Assembly: GCA_029781975.1 (NCBI GenBank)
Contig: JAKOVQ010000014.1
Location: 124,001-188,000, forward strand
DNA length: 64,000 bases
Direction of reading: 5' to 3'
Source of the DNA: Acidobacteriota bacterium
GTDB taxonomy: Bacteria; Acidobacteriota; Thermoanaerobaculia; UBA5066
The notes under the pieces: model-generated
What the model saw: only the letters and a program-made list of their open reading frames with translations
Told to the model about the DNA's origin: nothing
The model's database searches: none
Shown: positions 1-9,378 of the stretch, one piece after another
Position numbering within the stretch: the stretch's first letter is position 1
Layout of the letters: every line of letters starts with the position of its first letter
Translations under genes and position numbers: made by a program

Positions 1-545
1 GCGCCGGCGACCCGCGCCGGCTCGAGCGCGGAGGGCTCCTCAGCTACGAGTGGGGTCAGTTCTTCCCGGACGGGAAGAGGGTCGTCGTCTGCGGCCACGA
101 GGAGGGGAAGGGGGTCCGGTGCTACCTACAGGACGTCGCGGGCGGAAAGCCCCGCCCCGTGACGCCCGAGGGGACGCGACAGGCGTTCGTGTCGCCCGAC
201 GGCAGGGAGATCCTCGTCCAGACGAGCGGCGGCGCCCTCTCGATCTTCCCCGCCGAGGGGGGCGAGGGACGGTCCGTCGAGGGGGCGACGCCGGACGATA
301 CGGTCATCCGGTGGGGAGCGGACGGCCGGTCGCTGCTCCTCTACCGTGGGGATCAGGTCCCGGCGCGGATCGAGCGCCTCGAGGTCGCGACGGGGAAGCG
401 TCAGGCTGTCCGGACGATCGGCCCCGCCGACCTCACCGGCGTCCTGAGCACCGGCCCCTTCGTCTTCACCGACGACGGCAAGGGCTACGCGTACGCCTGC
501 CGGCGGATGGTCTCGCACCTCTTCCTGGTGGAGGGAGCGCGTTGA
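1..545 (+). CDS. C-terminal fragment of a TolB/WD40-like beta-propeller protein, probably a serine/threonine kinase
   Basis: The reading frame is open from base 3 to the stop at 543-545, so the N-terminus lies outside the window. About 180 residues are visible. They contain repeated blades of the type FFPDGKRVVV, FVSPDGREILVQ and WGADGRSLLLY, which are typical of TolB/PD40 propeller repeats. The tail, YAYACRRMVSHLFLVEG, resembles the end of acidobacterial eukaryotic-like Ser/Thr kinases in which a cytoplasmic kinase domain is joined to an extracytoplasmic propeller. The kinase domain itself is not in the window, so that assignment is inference. An imperfect GC hairpin (547-553 with 569-575) lies just after the stop, facing the convergent neighbour. 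Confidence 0.75.
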   Translation, partial: AGDPRRLERGGLLSYEWGQFFPDGKRVVVCGHEEGKGVRCYLQDVAGGKPRPVTPEGTRQAFVSPDGREILVQTSGGALSIFPAEGGEGRSVEGATPDDTVIRWGADGRSLLLYRGDQVPARIERLEVATGKRQAVRTIGPADLTGVLSTGPFVFTDDGKGYAYACRRMVSHLFLVEGAR

Positions 546-587
546 CGCCGGGCTCGGAGAAGGGCCGCGCCCGGCCGGCGTCGCGGC

Positions 588-1415
588 TCACTCCCGCCGC
601 GCGGCCGTCGTCCGCTGCTGGAGGAGCATCACGCGGAGCTCGTCGACCTTCCGGTGGAGCTGCTGGACCGCGATCTCGGCCTTGATGTTGACCCGGTAGT
701 CCATGTCCGCCTGGAGCCGGTCCTTCATCGAATGGCGGTTCTGACTCATCATGATGATCGGCGCCTGGATCGCCGCCACGCACGAGAGGATCAGGTTCAG
801 GAAGATGAACGGGAACGGGTCGGGCGGGTGCGCGAGGACGCGGTAGGTGTTCAGCCCCATCCAGGCGAAGAGCAGGACGCCGAAGATGATGATGAACGTC
901 CACGACCCCCCGAACCGCGCCACCTCGTCGGCGATCCGCTCGGCCATCGTCATCCGCTCCTCGGCCACCTCGTTGACGTTGCGGATCTGGAGGCGCGAGA
1001 CGAGCTCGACGGTCCCCCGGAGCCTCTGGGCGATGGCGCCGATGAACTTCCGGGCCGCCGTCGGGTAGCGCTCGAGGAGCGCGATCACGGCGCTGCCGGG
1101 GACGCAGACGAGGCTCGTCCTCTCGGTCGTCCGGGCCGTCGCGTTCCGCGGCCGGTCGTCGAAGATGGCGAGCTCGCCGAAGAACGAGTCGACGTCGAAG
1201 GTCGCCAGGACGAGCTCCTCCCCCGCCGACTCGACGACGACGTCCACCGCTCCGCTCTCGACGACGTAGAGGTACTCCGGCGGGTCGCCCTGCCGGAAGA
1301 CCACCTCTCCCGCCTCGAAGAGCTGACGGACCGCCGCACCCTCCAGCGCGGCGAGGTGCTCGGCGGGAAGCTCCCGGAAGAGGGGAACGCGGTCCAGCTC
1401 GAAGGTCCGGGTCAT
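588..1415 (-). CDS. Cyclic-nucleotide-binding domain fused to DUF1003 membrane protein
   Basis: This 275-residue protein joins a cNMP-binding domain (about 8-125) to a DUF1003 module. The cNMP part has a phosphate-binding-cassette-like stretch, FGELAIFDDRPRNATA, at 79-95. DUF1003 has two membrane segments near 172-188 and 202-222. The end (about 225-268) is charged and probably a coiled coil. The family reads as a membrane protein gated or tuned by a nucleotide; no enzyme motif is seen. The ATG at 1413-1415 was chosen because GGGAGG lies six bases upstream and the next residues begin the domain. Earlier in-frame starts would add a low-complexity Arg/Ala leader. It converges with the kinase fragment. 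Confidence 0.85.
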   Translation of the reverse strand: MTRTFELDRVPLFRELPAEHLAALEGAAVRQLFEAGEVVFRQGDPPEYLYVVESGAVDVVVESAGEELVLATFDVDSFFGELAIFDDRPRNATARTTERTSLVCVPGSAVIALLERYPTAARKFIGAIAQRLRGTVELVSRLQIRNVNEVAEERMTMAERIADEVARFGGSWTFIIIFGVLLFAWMGLNTYRVLAHPPDPFPFIFLNLILSCVAAIQAPIIMMSQNRHSMKDRLQADMDYRVNIKAEIAVQQLHRKVDELRVMLLQQRTTAARRE

Positions 1416-1579
1416 CGGTGCCTCCCTCGGGCGACGGGCGGCAGCCGGGTTCGCTGCCGGCCCGTCGGAGCCCGCGCGGAGGCTACAGGCGGCATACCGG
1501 GAGCTCCAAACGGACCGGGACGGCCGGCGGCGGGGTCCGCGCCAGCCGACGGGCGGCCTGCCGCTCGCCGCGCCGCCGA

Positions 1580-1610
1580 TTGACCCGAGCGGACGCGATG
1601 GAGCTAGGAT
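1580..1610 (+). promoter_or_regulatory. Candidate sigma-70 promoter of the NHL-repeat gene
   Basis: TTGACC at 1580-1585 and TAGGAT at 1605-1610 are 19 nt apart, longer than the ideal 17. Transcription from here would give a leader of about 20 nt containing the AGGAGG ribosome-binding site at 1625-1630. Confidence 0.45.
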
Positions 1611-1636
1611 GCTCCCAGACAACCAGGAGGCATCCC

Positions 1637-4600
1637 ATGAGCCGACTCGTCAGGGCCGCCGTCGTCCTCTGCTCCTGCTTTCTTCCAGCGTCCGGCTCGT
1701 TCGCCCAGCCCCTCCTGACCTACGCCGGCGGCGGCACCGACGACGGCAAGCCGGCGACGACGATCGGCTTCCAGTCGACCCGGGGGGTCGCCATCGACGC
1801 CTCGGGCGACATCTACGTCGTCGACGGGGACGCGGCGCGCGTCCGGAAGATCGACGTCTCGACAGGCCTGATCTCCACGGTGGCGGGAACCGGGCGGCAG
1901 GGGTACGGGGGGGACGGCGGTCCGGCCACCCGTGCGACCTTCTCCAACCCGACCGGTGTCGCCGTCGACGGCTCCGGCAACGTCTTCGTCGCCGACACCG
2001 GTAACAACCGGGTCCGGAGGGTCGACGCGGCGACCGGCCTCGTCCAGACGATCGCCGGGGGCGGCACCCCGGCGGACGGGATCGGGGACGGCGGCCCGGC
2101 GACGGCGGCCGCGATCGACGCCTGGGGGATCTCCCTCGACGGGAGGGGCAACCTCTTCGTCGGAGGGCGCGGCACGTCGGTGAGGAAGGTGAACCTCGCC
2201 TCGGGGATCATCACCACCGTGGCCGGCACGGGAGGGACCGCCGGGTTCGCCGGGGACGGCGGTCCGGCCACCGCCGCGCTCCTCGACACGCCCCTCGCGG
2301 TGGTCGCCGACGCCGCCGGGAACGTCTACGTCGCCGACTCCAACAACAACCGGATCCGCCGGGTCGACGCGGCGACCGGGCTGATCGACACCCTCGCCGG
2401 GACCGGCGCCGCGGACCCGGTCGGGGACGGCGGGCCGGCCACCCAGGCGGGGCTCGCCTACCCGATCGCCCTCGCCCTCGACGCCGCCGGGGCGAACCTC
2501 TACGTCCTCGACACCTTCCACGCGCGGGTCCGGAAGGTGGCGCTCTCCGCGAGGACGATCACGACGGTCGCCGGCACGACCAGCGGCTCCGGCCCCTCGG
2601 GGGACGGCGGCCCCGCGACGGAGGCCACCATCGGCTACTACCCGCTCGGCCTGACGCTCGACGCCGCGGGGAACGTCTACGTGGGCGACTCGACCGTCCG
2701 GAAGGTGACGGCCGCGACCGGGATCATCTCGACGGTCGCCGGCGGCGGCACCTACGTGGGCGACGGCCTCCCGGCGACCCAGGCGATCCTCCGCTCCCCG
2801 CAGGGTCTCGCCATCGATCCGAGGAGCGGGAACCTCCTCGTCGTCGACCCCGGCGACAACCGCGTCCGCGAGGTGGCCGCCGGCTCGAGGATCATCTCGA
2901 CGCGCGCGGGCGACGGGAGCTATTCGACTCTCGGCGGCCCGATCGACGTCGCGGTCGACGGCTCGGGGAACGTCTACATGGCCAACGGGGCCGTCATCCG
3001 CCAGGACGCCCAGACAGGCGCGATCTCCCTGTTCGCGGGGGGCGGCAACCCGCCCGACGGCGTCGGAGACGGGGGCCCTGCGACGGGCGCGCTCCTCTAC
3101 GACGCCCGGGGCGTCGGGGTCGACGGCGCGGGCAACGTCTACATCGCGGACTTCGGCGGCAACCGGGTCCGGAGGGTCGACGCCGCGACGCACGTCATCA
3201 CGACCGTCGCCGGGAGCGGCAAGGGGGCGGGCGTCTATGCCGGCGGGGACTTCTCGGGAGACGGCGGGCCGGCGACGCTGGCCGACGTGCGGGGACCCCA
3301 CGACGTCGCCGTCGACTCGACGGGGAACGTCTACTTCGTCGACAGCGGGAACTTCCGGGTCCGCCGCGTCGACCGGGCGAACGGGGTGATCACGACGGTC
3401 GTCGGGAGCGGCCCGGGCGGCTACCCGAATGCCGCTTTCGGGGGCGACGGGGGACCGGCCACCCAGGCGCGGCTGGCCTACCCGACTCGCCTCGCCTTCG
3501 ACGGGTCCGGGAACCTCTACGTCTCCGACACCGACAACGAGAGGATCCGGAAGGTCGACGCCTCGACCCAGGTCATCACGACCGTGGCCGGGAGCGGAGC
3601 GCAGGGGATCTCGGGCGACGGCGGCCTCGCCACCGCCTCGGCGCTCGACGGACCGACCGGCGTCGCCGTCGACGCCTCGGGGAACCTCTTCCTCTCCGAG
3701 TCGCGCAACAACCTGGTGAGGGTCGTCCCGATCTCGGGCTGCAGCCTCCCCCTGATCGGCACGCAGCCCCGGAGCCAGACGATCGTCAGCGGCTTCGCGG
3801 TCGTCCTCTCGGTCGCCGCGACCTCGCCGACCCCCGTGACGTACCAGTGGTACCGGGGAATCTCCGGCGACACCTCCTCGCCCGTCGCCGGCGCGACGGC
3901 GGCCACCTACACGACGCCGCCGCTGACGGCCACGACGAGCTACTGGGTCCGGGCCCGGAACGACTGCGGCGCGGCCGACAGCGACACGGCGACGGTCACG
4001 GTGGCGGGCAACCTGGCCGACCTGACCCTCACGATGGCGGGGGCGCCGGAGCCGGTGGCCGAGGGGGGCCGCCTCACCTTCACGCTCGTCGCGCGCAACA
4101 ACGGCCCGACCGCCGCGTCCGGCGTCGTCGTCACCGACACGCTGCCGGGGGCCGTCACGTTCGTCTCGGCCTCCGCCTCCCAGGGAAGCTGCAGCGGCGC
4201 CGGCACGGTGACGTGCGCGCTCGGCGGCCTCGTCCAGGGGGCCGAGGCGCGGGTCGTGATCGTCGCCACGACGACGACGGCCGGATCGATCACCAACCGG
4301 GCCCGCGTCTCGGCCGCCGAGCCCGACCCCGACGAGTCGAGCAACTCGACCCAGTGGGTCTCCACCGTCAGCCCCGCCACGGCGGCCGACGTCGCGATCA
4401 CCCAGAGCGCCTCTCCCGACCCGGCGCGCGTCGGGAACCCGGTGACGCTGACGCTCTTCGTCGCCAACAACGGCCCGGCAGCGGCGACCGGGGTCACCGT
4501 GACCGACACCCTCCCTGCGGGGACGACGCTCCTGGCAGCGTCGGCCCTCCTCGGCACGTGCGGCGGGACCGGCCCGGTCACCTGCACGATCGACTCGCTC

Positions 4601-7321
4601 GCCGCGGGCGGCTCGACGACCGTGACGCTCGTCCTCACGCCGGCCGCGGCCGGGACGCCCGCCAACGTCGCGGCCGTCTCCGCGGCGCAGGACGACCCGA
4701 CCCCCGGCAACAACTCCTCCTCGCTCCCCCTCTCGGTCCTGACGAACGTCGCTGCCTGCCCGGCCCCGCCACCGGAGCTCCTCTCCTGGCCGGACGGCGT
4801 CGTGAGGGCGGGCGACACGTTCACGGTCTCCTGGTGGGACGTCTACGGCTCGAGCGACCCCGCCGGGGCATACCGCGCCCAGCTCGCGACCTCGCCCGAC
4901 TTCGCCCCGTCGAGCCTCCTCCTCGACCAGACGACCCGCAACCTCTCGATCAGCTACCCGACGGCCGCCGGAGGGGCCGCGACGACGCTCCACTTCCGGA
5001 TCGCCTCGGTGGCGGGGTGCGGCACGGCCGGGCCCTTCTCGGAGCCCGTCACGATCAGCGTCGCCCCGAACCCGCCCGCGCTCGTCGTCAGCGCGGAGCC
5101 GACGCCGGCGTGGACCGTCCCGGTCGGCGAGCTCCCTCCCCCGGCCACGGTGAGGTTCCGGAACGTCGGCGGCGCCACGGCGCCCGTGACGTTCCGCTCC
5201 ACCGGCTCGTTCTTCACGTTCTCTCCCGGGACCGCGGTCGTCGCCCCCGGGCAGGAGGTCACCGTCACCCTCACGCCGCTGGCCGGCTCGACGGCCGCCG
5301 TCGGGAGCCAGTCGGGCGACCTCACCGCCGACTGGACCGCCGCGTCGGTGACCCAGACCGTCTTCCTGACGGTGGCGGGGGTCACCTCGTCCGGGAACCG
5401 GCCGCGCGTCGACCAGGACGAGGTCCTCCTCGTCGGCGGGGCGCTCCCGGCCGCCGCCCCGCTCGCGCCGCCCCAGGCGTCGGTCACGCTGACCAACTCG
5501 GGAACGCAGGCGATCTTCCTCGTCCCGTCGGTCTCCCCGGGAGGGGCGTGGCTCAAGCTGGACGCCTCGCAGTTCGCCACGCCGCTCGGCCCCGGCGCGT
5601 CGCGGTCGATCACCCTCGCAGCCGACCCGTCGAAGGTCACGCCGGCCGACTACCCGCTCCCCACCTTCACCGTCCTGACGCTCGCCGCCGCGGGCGGGAC
5701 CACGACCGACCAGGTGCAGGTGAAGGTCTTCTACACCGAGCGGGTGCCGGTGCTCTCCGGCAACGGGCGGGGCTTCCTCCCGCGCGGCGTCTCCTCCTTC
5801 GTCGTCCCCACCACGGTCCACAAGTCGGGCGTCGGCGGAGCCCTCTTCACGTCGGACGGCTGGCTCCGGAACCTCTCCCCCGACCCCGTCACGTTCGACG
5901 CGTTCGTCACGCCGTCCGGGCAGGACGGGCAGGTCAACGCCCTGAAGGTGACGCAGACGATCGGCGGCTTCACCACCGTCCGGCTCTTCGACCTCATCCA
6001 GGCGCTCTTCGGGACGACCGACCTCGCGGGCCCGCTCGAGATCCGCTCGGTCGACGCGGCCCAGCTCTCGGTGCGGACGACCGCCTCCGGCCTCCCCGGC
6101 ACGGGCGACGCCTCGTCGAGGTACGGAACCGAGATCCCCGTCTACGCCGGCGGGAGCGGGACCGGCGTCGGGGAGCCGCCGCTGGTGATGACCGGGATCA
6201 AGGACAACGCGTCCTACCGGCTGAACCTCATCGTCGCCGAGACGACCGGGACCCGGGCCGTCGTGAACCTCCGCCTCTTCGACAGCGCGGGGACCCAGCT
6301 GGCCGCGAAGGAGCTGGCGGTCCCGGCGCTCGGAAACGTCCAGCTCTCCCCGCTCGTCGGCTACCTCGGGGTCTCCGCGCCGGTCGAGGCGGCCTCGCTC
6401 CTCGTCGAGCCGGTGAGCGGCACCGGCCGCGTCGTGGCGCTCGGGACGCTGATCGACAACGTCTCGCAGAGCTTCCAGGGGCTGACGGGGAGAATCCTCG
6501 CCCCGGCCACCAACCCGGCGGCGCGACGGGCCGCCCCCCCCTCCGCGCGCGTCATCCCGTCGATCGTCCACTCCTCGGGGATCGGCGCCTTCTTCACGAC
6601 CGAGCTCTCCATCACGAACGGGACGGCGACGCCGGCCGTCCTCCACCTCGTCTACACCTACACCGGATCGGTCAGCGGCACCGCGACGGCCGACGTCACG
6701 CTCGGCCCCCGCGCCTCGCTCCCGGCGGCGCAGAGCCGCGACGCGGTGGTGAACCTCTTGGGCCTCCCGCCCGGGTCGAACACGTCGGGCTCGATCCGGA
6801 TCGAGGGGCCGGGCCTCCCGCAGGTCGTCGCCCGCGCGACCGTCTCGACGCCGGTCGACCTGTCGGACGCCTCGAAGGGGGTCAAGGGCTCGGAGTTCCA
6901 GAGCTACACCGCCGCCTCGCCGGAGGCGGTCGCCCCCGAGGGGACGCCGGTCGTCACCTACCCCGGCGTCCAGAAGTACGCCGGCATCCGGACGAACCTC
7001 ATCCTCACCGAGGTGAGCGGCCAGCCCGCGCGCGTGAGGCTCCGCCTCGTCAACGGCGCCACCGGCGGCGTCCTCTCCGAGGTCGACAAGACTCTCGGGC
7101 CCTGGGAGAAGGTCCAGGTGATCGACATGTGGAACGGCTCCGGCGGCTTCGCCGTCGGGGACGCGGCGCTCGACAAGGTGTCGGTCTCGATGGAGCCGAT
7201 CGGGGACGAGACCGGGAGCGTCGTCGGCGCCCTCTCGGTCATCGACAACGTCACGAACAGCTCGCGCATCCTCGTCCTCGCGCCTCCGGGAGCGCCGCAG
7301 GGGGGCGCGATCGGGTTCTAG
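1637..7321 (+). CDS. Very large secreted NHL-repeat / Ig-like / DUF11 protein
   Basis: The product has 1,894 residues. A signal peptide of about 23 residues ends in SGSFAQ. Residues 24-700 hold about a dozen NHL-type repeats, each with a GDGGPAT motif followed by NVYVAD-like and NRVRRVD-like strands, so one or two beta-propellers are expected. Then follow an Ig-like domain (about 705-790, with YQWYRG), two DUF11 repeats (793-911 and 917-1035), a fibronectin-like part (1038-1145) and further beta-sandwich domains to 1372. The last 520 residues are a tandem duplication of a two-part module (1375-1625 and 1635-1892). No transmembrane or sorting tail is visible, so release or loose surface attachment is likely. 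The ATG at 1637 follows AGGAGG by six bases. Function is probably structural or adhesive; no catalytic motif was found. Confidence 0.9.
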   Translation: MSRLVRAAVVLCSCFLPASGSFAQPLLTYAGGGTDDGKPATTIGFQSTRGVAIDASGDIYVVDGDAARVRKIDVSTGLISTVAGTGRQGYGGDGGPATRATFSNPTGVAVDGSGNVFVADTGNNRVRRVDAATGLVQTIAGGGTPADGIGDGGPATAAAIDAWGISLDGRGNLFVGGRGTSVRKVNLASGIITTVAGTGGTAGFAGDGGPATAALLDTPLAVVADAAGNVYVADSNNNRIRRVDAATGLIDTLAGTGAADPVGDGGPATQAGLAYPIALALDAAGANLYVLDTFHARVRKVALSARTITTVAGTTSGSGPSGDGGPATEATIGYYPLGLTLDAAGNVYVGDSTVRKVTAATGIISTVAGGGTYVGDGLPATQAILRSPQGLAIDPRSGNLLVVDPGDNRVREVAAGSRIISTRAGDGSYSTLGGPIDVAVDGSGNVYMANGAVIRQDAQTGAISLFAGGGNPPDGVGDGGPATGALLYDARGVGVDGAGNVYIADFGGNRVRRVDAATHVITTVAGSGKGAGVYAGGDFSGDGGPATLADVRGPHDVAVDSTGNVYFVDSGNFRVRRVDRANGVITTVVGSGPGGYPNAAFGGDGGPATQARLAYPTRLAFDGSGNLYVSDTDNERIRKVDASTQVITTVAGSGAQGISGDGGLATASALDGPTGVAVDASGNLFLSESRNNLVRVVPISGCSLPLIGTQPRSQTIVSGFAVVLSVAATSPTPVTYQWYRGISGDTSSPVAGATAATYTTPPLTATTSYWVRARNDCGAADSDTATVTVAGNLADLTLTMAGAPEPVAEGGRLTFTLVARNNGPTAASGVVVTDTLPGAVTFVSASASQGSCSGAGTVTCALGGLVQGAEARVVIVATTTTAGSITNRARVSAAEPDPDESSNSTQWVSTVSPATAADVAITQSASPDPARVGNPVTLTLFVANNGPAAATGVTVTDTLPAGTTLLAASALLGTCGGTGPVTCTIDSLAAGGSTTVTLVLTPAAAGTPANVAAVSAAQDDPTPGNNSSSLPLSVLTNVAACPAPPPELLSWPDGVVRAGDTFTVSWWDVYGSSDPAGAYRAQLATSPDFAPSSLLLDQTTRNLSISYPTAAGGAATTLHFRIASVAGCGTAGPFSEPVTISVAPNPPALVVSAEPTPAWTVPVGELPPPATVRFRNVGGATAPVTFRSTGSFFTFSPGTAVVAPGQEVTVTLTPLAGSTAAVGSQSGDLTADWTAASVTQTVFLTVAGVTSSGNRPRVDQDEVLLVGGALPAAAPLAPPQASVTLTNSGTQAIFLVPSVSPGGAWLKLDASQFATPLGPGASRSITLAADPSKVTPADYPLPTFTVLTLAAAGGTTTDQVQVKVFYTERVPVLSGNGRGFLPRGVSSFVVPTTVHKSGVGGALFTSDGWLRNLSPDPVTFDAFVTPSGQDGQVNALKVTQTIGGFTTVRLFDLIQALFGTTDLAGPLEIRSVDAAQLSVRTTASGLPGTGDASSRYGTEIPVYAGGSGTGVGEPPLVMTGIKDNASYRLNLIVAETTGTRAVVNLRLFDSAGTQLAAKELAVPALGNVQLSPLVGYLGVSAPVEAASLLVEPVSGTGRVVALGTLIDNVSQSFQGLTGRILAPATNPAARRAAPPSARVIPSIVHSSGIGAFFTTELSITNGTATPAVLHLVYTYTGSVSGTATADVTLGPRASLPAAQSRDAVVNLLGLPPGSNTSGSIRIEGPGLPQVVARATVSTPVDLSDASKGVKGSEFQSYTAASPEAVAPEGTPVVTYPGVQKYAGIRTNLILTEVSGQPARVRLRLVNGATGGVLSEVDKTLGPWEKVQVIDMWNGSGGFAVGDAALDKVSVSMEPIGDETGSVVGALSVIDNVTNSSRILVLAPPGAPQGGAIGF

Positions 7322-7331
7322 GGAGGGGCCG

Positions 7332-7361
7332 TTGACAGCTCTCGCGCCCTCGCCCGAGACT
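7332..7361 (+). promoter_or_regulatory. Possible promoter of the carbonic anhydrase gene
   Basis: There is a perfect TTGACA at 7332-7337, with a weak GAGACT at 7356-7361 after 18 nt. The -35 is convincing; the -10 is poor. Confidence 0.35.
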
Positions 7362-7381
7362 GGCGGGAGGGAGCGCGACGG

Positions 7382-7999
7382 ATGAGTGACGAGGCAGGGC
7401 ACCAGTACACCGCCGCGGAGGCGCTCGCCCGGCTCCGCGAGGGCAACGGGCGGTTCGTCCGCGGAGAGGCGCGCTTTCCGACGGTGCAGAAGGAGGTCCT
7501 CGCCGCCCTGGCGAAGGGCCAGCACCCGTACGCCACCCTCCTCGGCTGCAGCGACTCGCGCGTCCCTCCCGAGCTGGTCTTCGATGCCGGGTTCGGCGAG
7601 CTCTTCATCGTCCGGCTCGCCGGCAACGTCCTCTCGCCCGAGGTGGGGGGCACCCTCCAGTACGCCGGGACGCACCTGAAGACCCCGCTCTTCGTCGTCC
7701 TCGGCCACGAAGGGTGCGGGGCCGTCCAGGCGGCCCTCGGGAAGCTGCGGCACGGCACGACGGACCGGAGCCGGATCGAGGCGCTCCTCGAGAACATCGT
7801 GCCGGCGCTCCGGTCCGTCGACCCGGCGCTCCCGGAGGACGCGCAGATGCGGGCCGCGGTGGAGGCGAACGTCCGCTGGACCGTCGAGAGGATTCGCGAG
7901 ACCCCGGAGGCGCAAGCCCGGGAGGCCGAGGGGATCATGAGGCTGGTGGGCGCGGTCTACGAGCTGTCGACCGGCGCCGTCCGCTTCCTCGACGCGTAG
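7382..7999 (+). CDS. Beta-class carbonic anhydrase
   Basis: This 205-residue enzyme interconverts CO2 and bicarbonate in the cytoplasm. The zinc-site motifs are intact: CSDSRV at 56-61 supplies Cys56 and the Asp58/Arg60 dyad, and HEGCG at 109-113 supplies His109 and Cys112. The length is normal for a soluble bacterial beta-CA, and no signal peptide is seen. The ATG at 7382 follows a GGGAGG-type site about ten bases upstream. It sits 60 bases after the giant secreted protein and probably has its own promoter. Bicarbonate supply for carboxylases or carbamoyl-phosphate synthesis is the usual role. Confidence 0.95.
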   Translation: MSDEAGHQYTAAEALARLREGNGRFVRGEARFPTVQKEVLAALAKGQHPYATLLGCSDSRVPPELVFDAGFGELFIVRLAGNVLSPEVGGTLQYAGTHLKTPLFVVLGHEGCGAVQAALGKLRHGTTDRSRIEALLENIVPALRSVDPALPEDAQMRAAVEANVRWTVERIRETPEAQAREAEGIMRLVGAVYELSTGAVRFLDA

Positions 8000-8180
8000 C
8001 GGAACGCGCCGGCTCGCCCTCGCCCGCCAGCCAGGCCGTCCCGTGGAACCGGGACGGGAGTTCTTTCGCTTGCCGGATTCTGACGGCGCCCCCTCTCCGC
8101 CGTCGGACGCGATCGACAATGACGGCGCCTCCCGTTCCTGCCGGCATGCCGTAGTCCGGGGGAGGTCGTACGAGGTGCTC

Positions 8181-9368
8181 ATGAGCGATGGAGTGGCTCC
8201 CGACCGGAGCGAGGACTTCTCTCTCTTCCTGGGCGGGCCCCTCTATCAGCTCCTCCTCCGCGTCGGGCTGGTCAAGCCTCCCCTGGACCGGCTGAAGTGG
8301 AGGCTCCTCGTCATCGTCCTCGTGGCGTGGGCGCCGCTGGCGCTGCTCACCCTCCTCGACGGGCGTTTCCTCGGCGGCGTGAAGATCCCCTTCCTCCACG
8401 ACTTCGAGGTCCACGCCCGGCTCCTGGCGGCCCTCCCGCTGATGATCGCCGCGGAGGTCGTCATCCACGAGCGGACGGCGGTCATCGTCCGCCAGTTCCG
8501 CGAGCGCCAGATCGTGACCCCGGCCCTCGAGGGGCGGTTCGCCGAGATCCGCGACTCCGCGCTGCGCCTGAGGAACTCGATCCCGCTCGAGGTGGGGCTG
8601 GCGGCCGTCGTCCTCGTGGCCGGGAGGTTCTCGTTCCAGGAGCTCGTGGCGCTCCCGTCGGACACCTGGTACGGCACCCTGACCGCGGGCGCGAGGACGA
8701 GCACGCCCGCCGGCGTCTGGTACCAGTTCGTGAGCCTCCCGATCTCCCAGTTCATCTGGCTGCGCTGGATCTTCCGGCTCGTCATCTGGTGGCGGTTCCT
8801 CGGCCAGGTCTCCAGGCTCGACCTGAACCTCGTCCCGACGCATCCCGACAGGACCTGCGGCCTGGGGTTCCTCGACGGGGTCGTCTTCGCGATGGCGCCG
8901 TTCCTCCTGGCGCACAGCTGCCTCCTCTCCGGCGCCCTCGCGAACAACATCCTCTACGAGGGCTCGAAGCTCCCGGCCCACTACGCCGAGATCGGGATCA
9001 TGGCGGCGTTCCTCCTCGCCATCACCCTCGGGCCGCTCTGCGTCTTCTCTCCGTGCCTGGCCCGGGCGAGACGGCAGGGGCTGGTCCGGTACGGACGTCT
9101 CGGAAGCGAGTACGTCATCGCCTTCGACAGGAAGTGGATCGGCGGACAGAGGCCCCCCGAGGAGCGCCTGGTGGGTACGGAGGACATCCAGTCGCTCGCG
9201 GACCTCGCGAACAGCTTCGACGTGGTCCGGTCGATCCTGCCGTTCCCCTTCGGGAGGAGCTCCGTCGTCAGGCTGGCTGTCGTGGTCGCGCTGCCGCTCC
9301 TGCCCCTGGGCCTGACGATGTTCTCGCCGCAGGAGCTGCTGATGCGCCTCGTGAAGATCGTGCTGTGA
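8181..9368 (+). CDS. Polytopic membrane protein of unknown function, partner of DUF2252 gene
   Basis: The product has 395 residues with about six hydrophobic segments (near 43-62, 80-97, 133-150, 185-235, 262-285 and 350-375). I do not recognise the family. The loop after the second segment contains HERTAVIVRQFRERQIV, which is cytoplasmic by charge. The ATG at 8181 has GAGGT four bases upstream; an earlier in-frame ATG at 8043 would add a non-hydrophobic low-complexity leader. Its stop lies ten bases before the GTG of the DUF2252 gene, so the two form an operon and may act together. Confidence 0.7.
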   Translation: MSDGVAPDRSEDFSLFLGGPLYQLLLRVGLVKPPLDRLKWRLLVIVLVAWAPLALLTLLDGRFLGGVKIPFLHDFEVHARLLAALPLMIAAEVVIHERTAVIVRQFRERQIVTPALEGRFAEIRDSALRLRNSIPLEVGLAAVVLVAGRFSFQELVALPSDTWYGTLTAGARTSTPAGVWYQFVSLPISQFIWLRWIFRLVIWWRFLGQVSRLDLNLVPTHPDRTCGLGFLDGVVFAMAPFLLAHSCLLSGALANNILYEGSKLPAHYAEIGIMAAFLLAITLGPLCVFSPCLARARRQGLVRYGRLGSEYVIAFDRKWIGGQRPPEERLVGTEDIQSLADLANSFDVVRSILPFPFGRSSVVRLAVVVALPLLPLGLTMFSPQELLMRLVKIVL

Positions 9369-9378
9369 GGAGGAAACC

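Noticed and set aside
1860-3700. Repeated DNA in the NHL region, considered as a CRISPR-like or satellite array
   Set aside because: Repeat units are about 170 bases, diverged at the DNA level and in frame; they encode GDGGPAT propeller blades.
1604-8182. A continuous open frame of about 2,190 codons on the minus strand opposite the NHL-repeat gene
   Set aside because: It is Arg/Gly/Asp-rich, has no domain or ribosome site, and mirrors the third-base GC bias of the plus-strand gene, which has a signal peptide and clear repeats.
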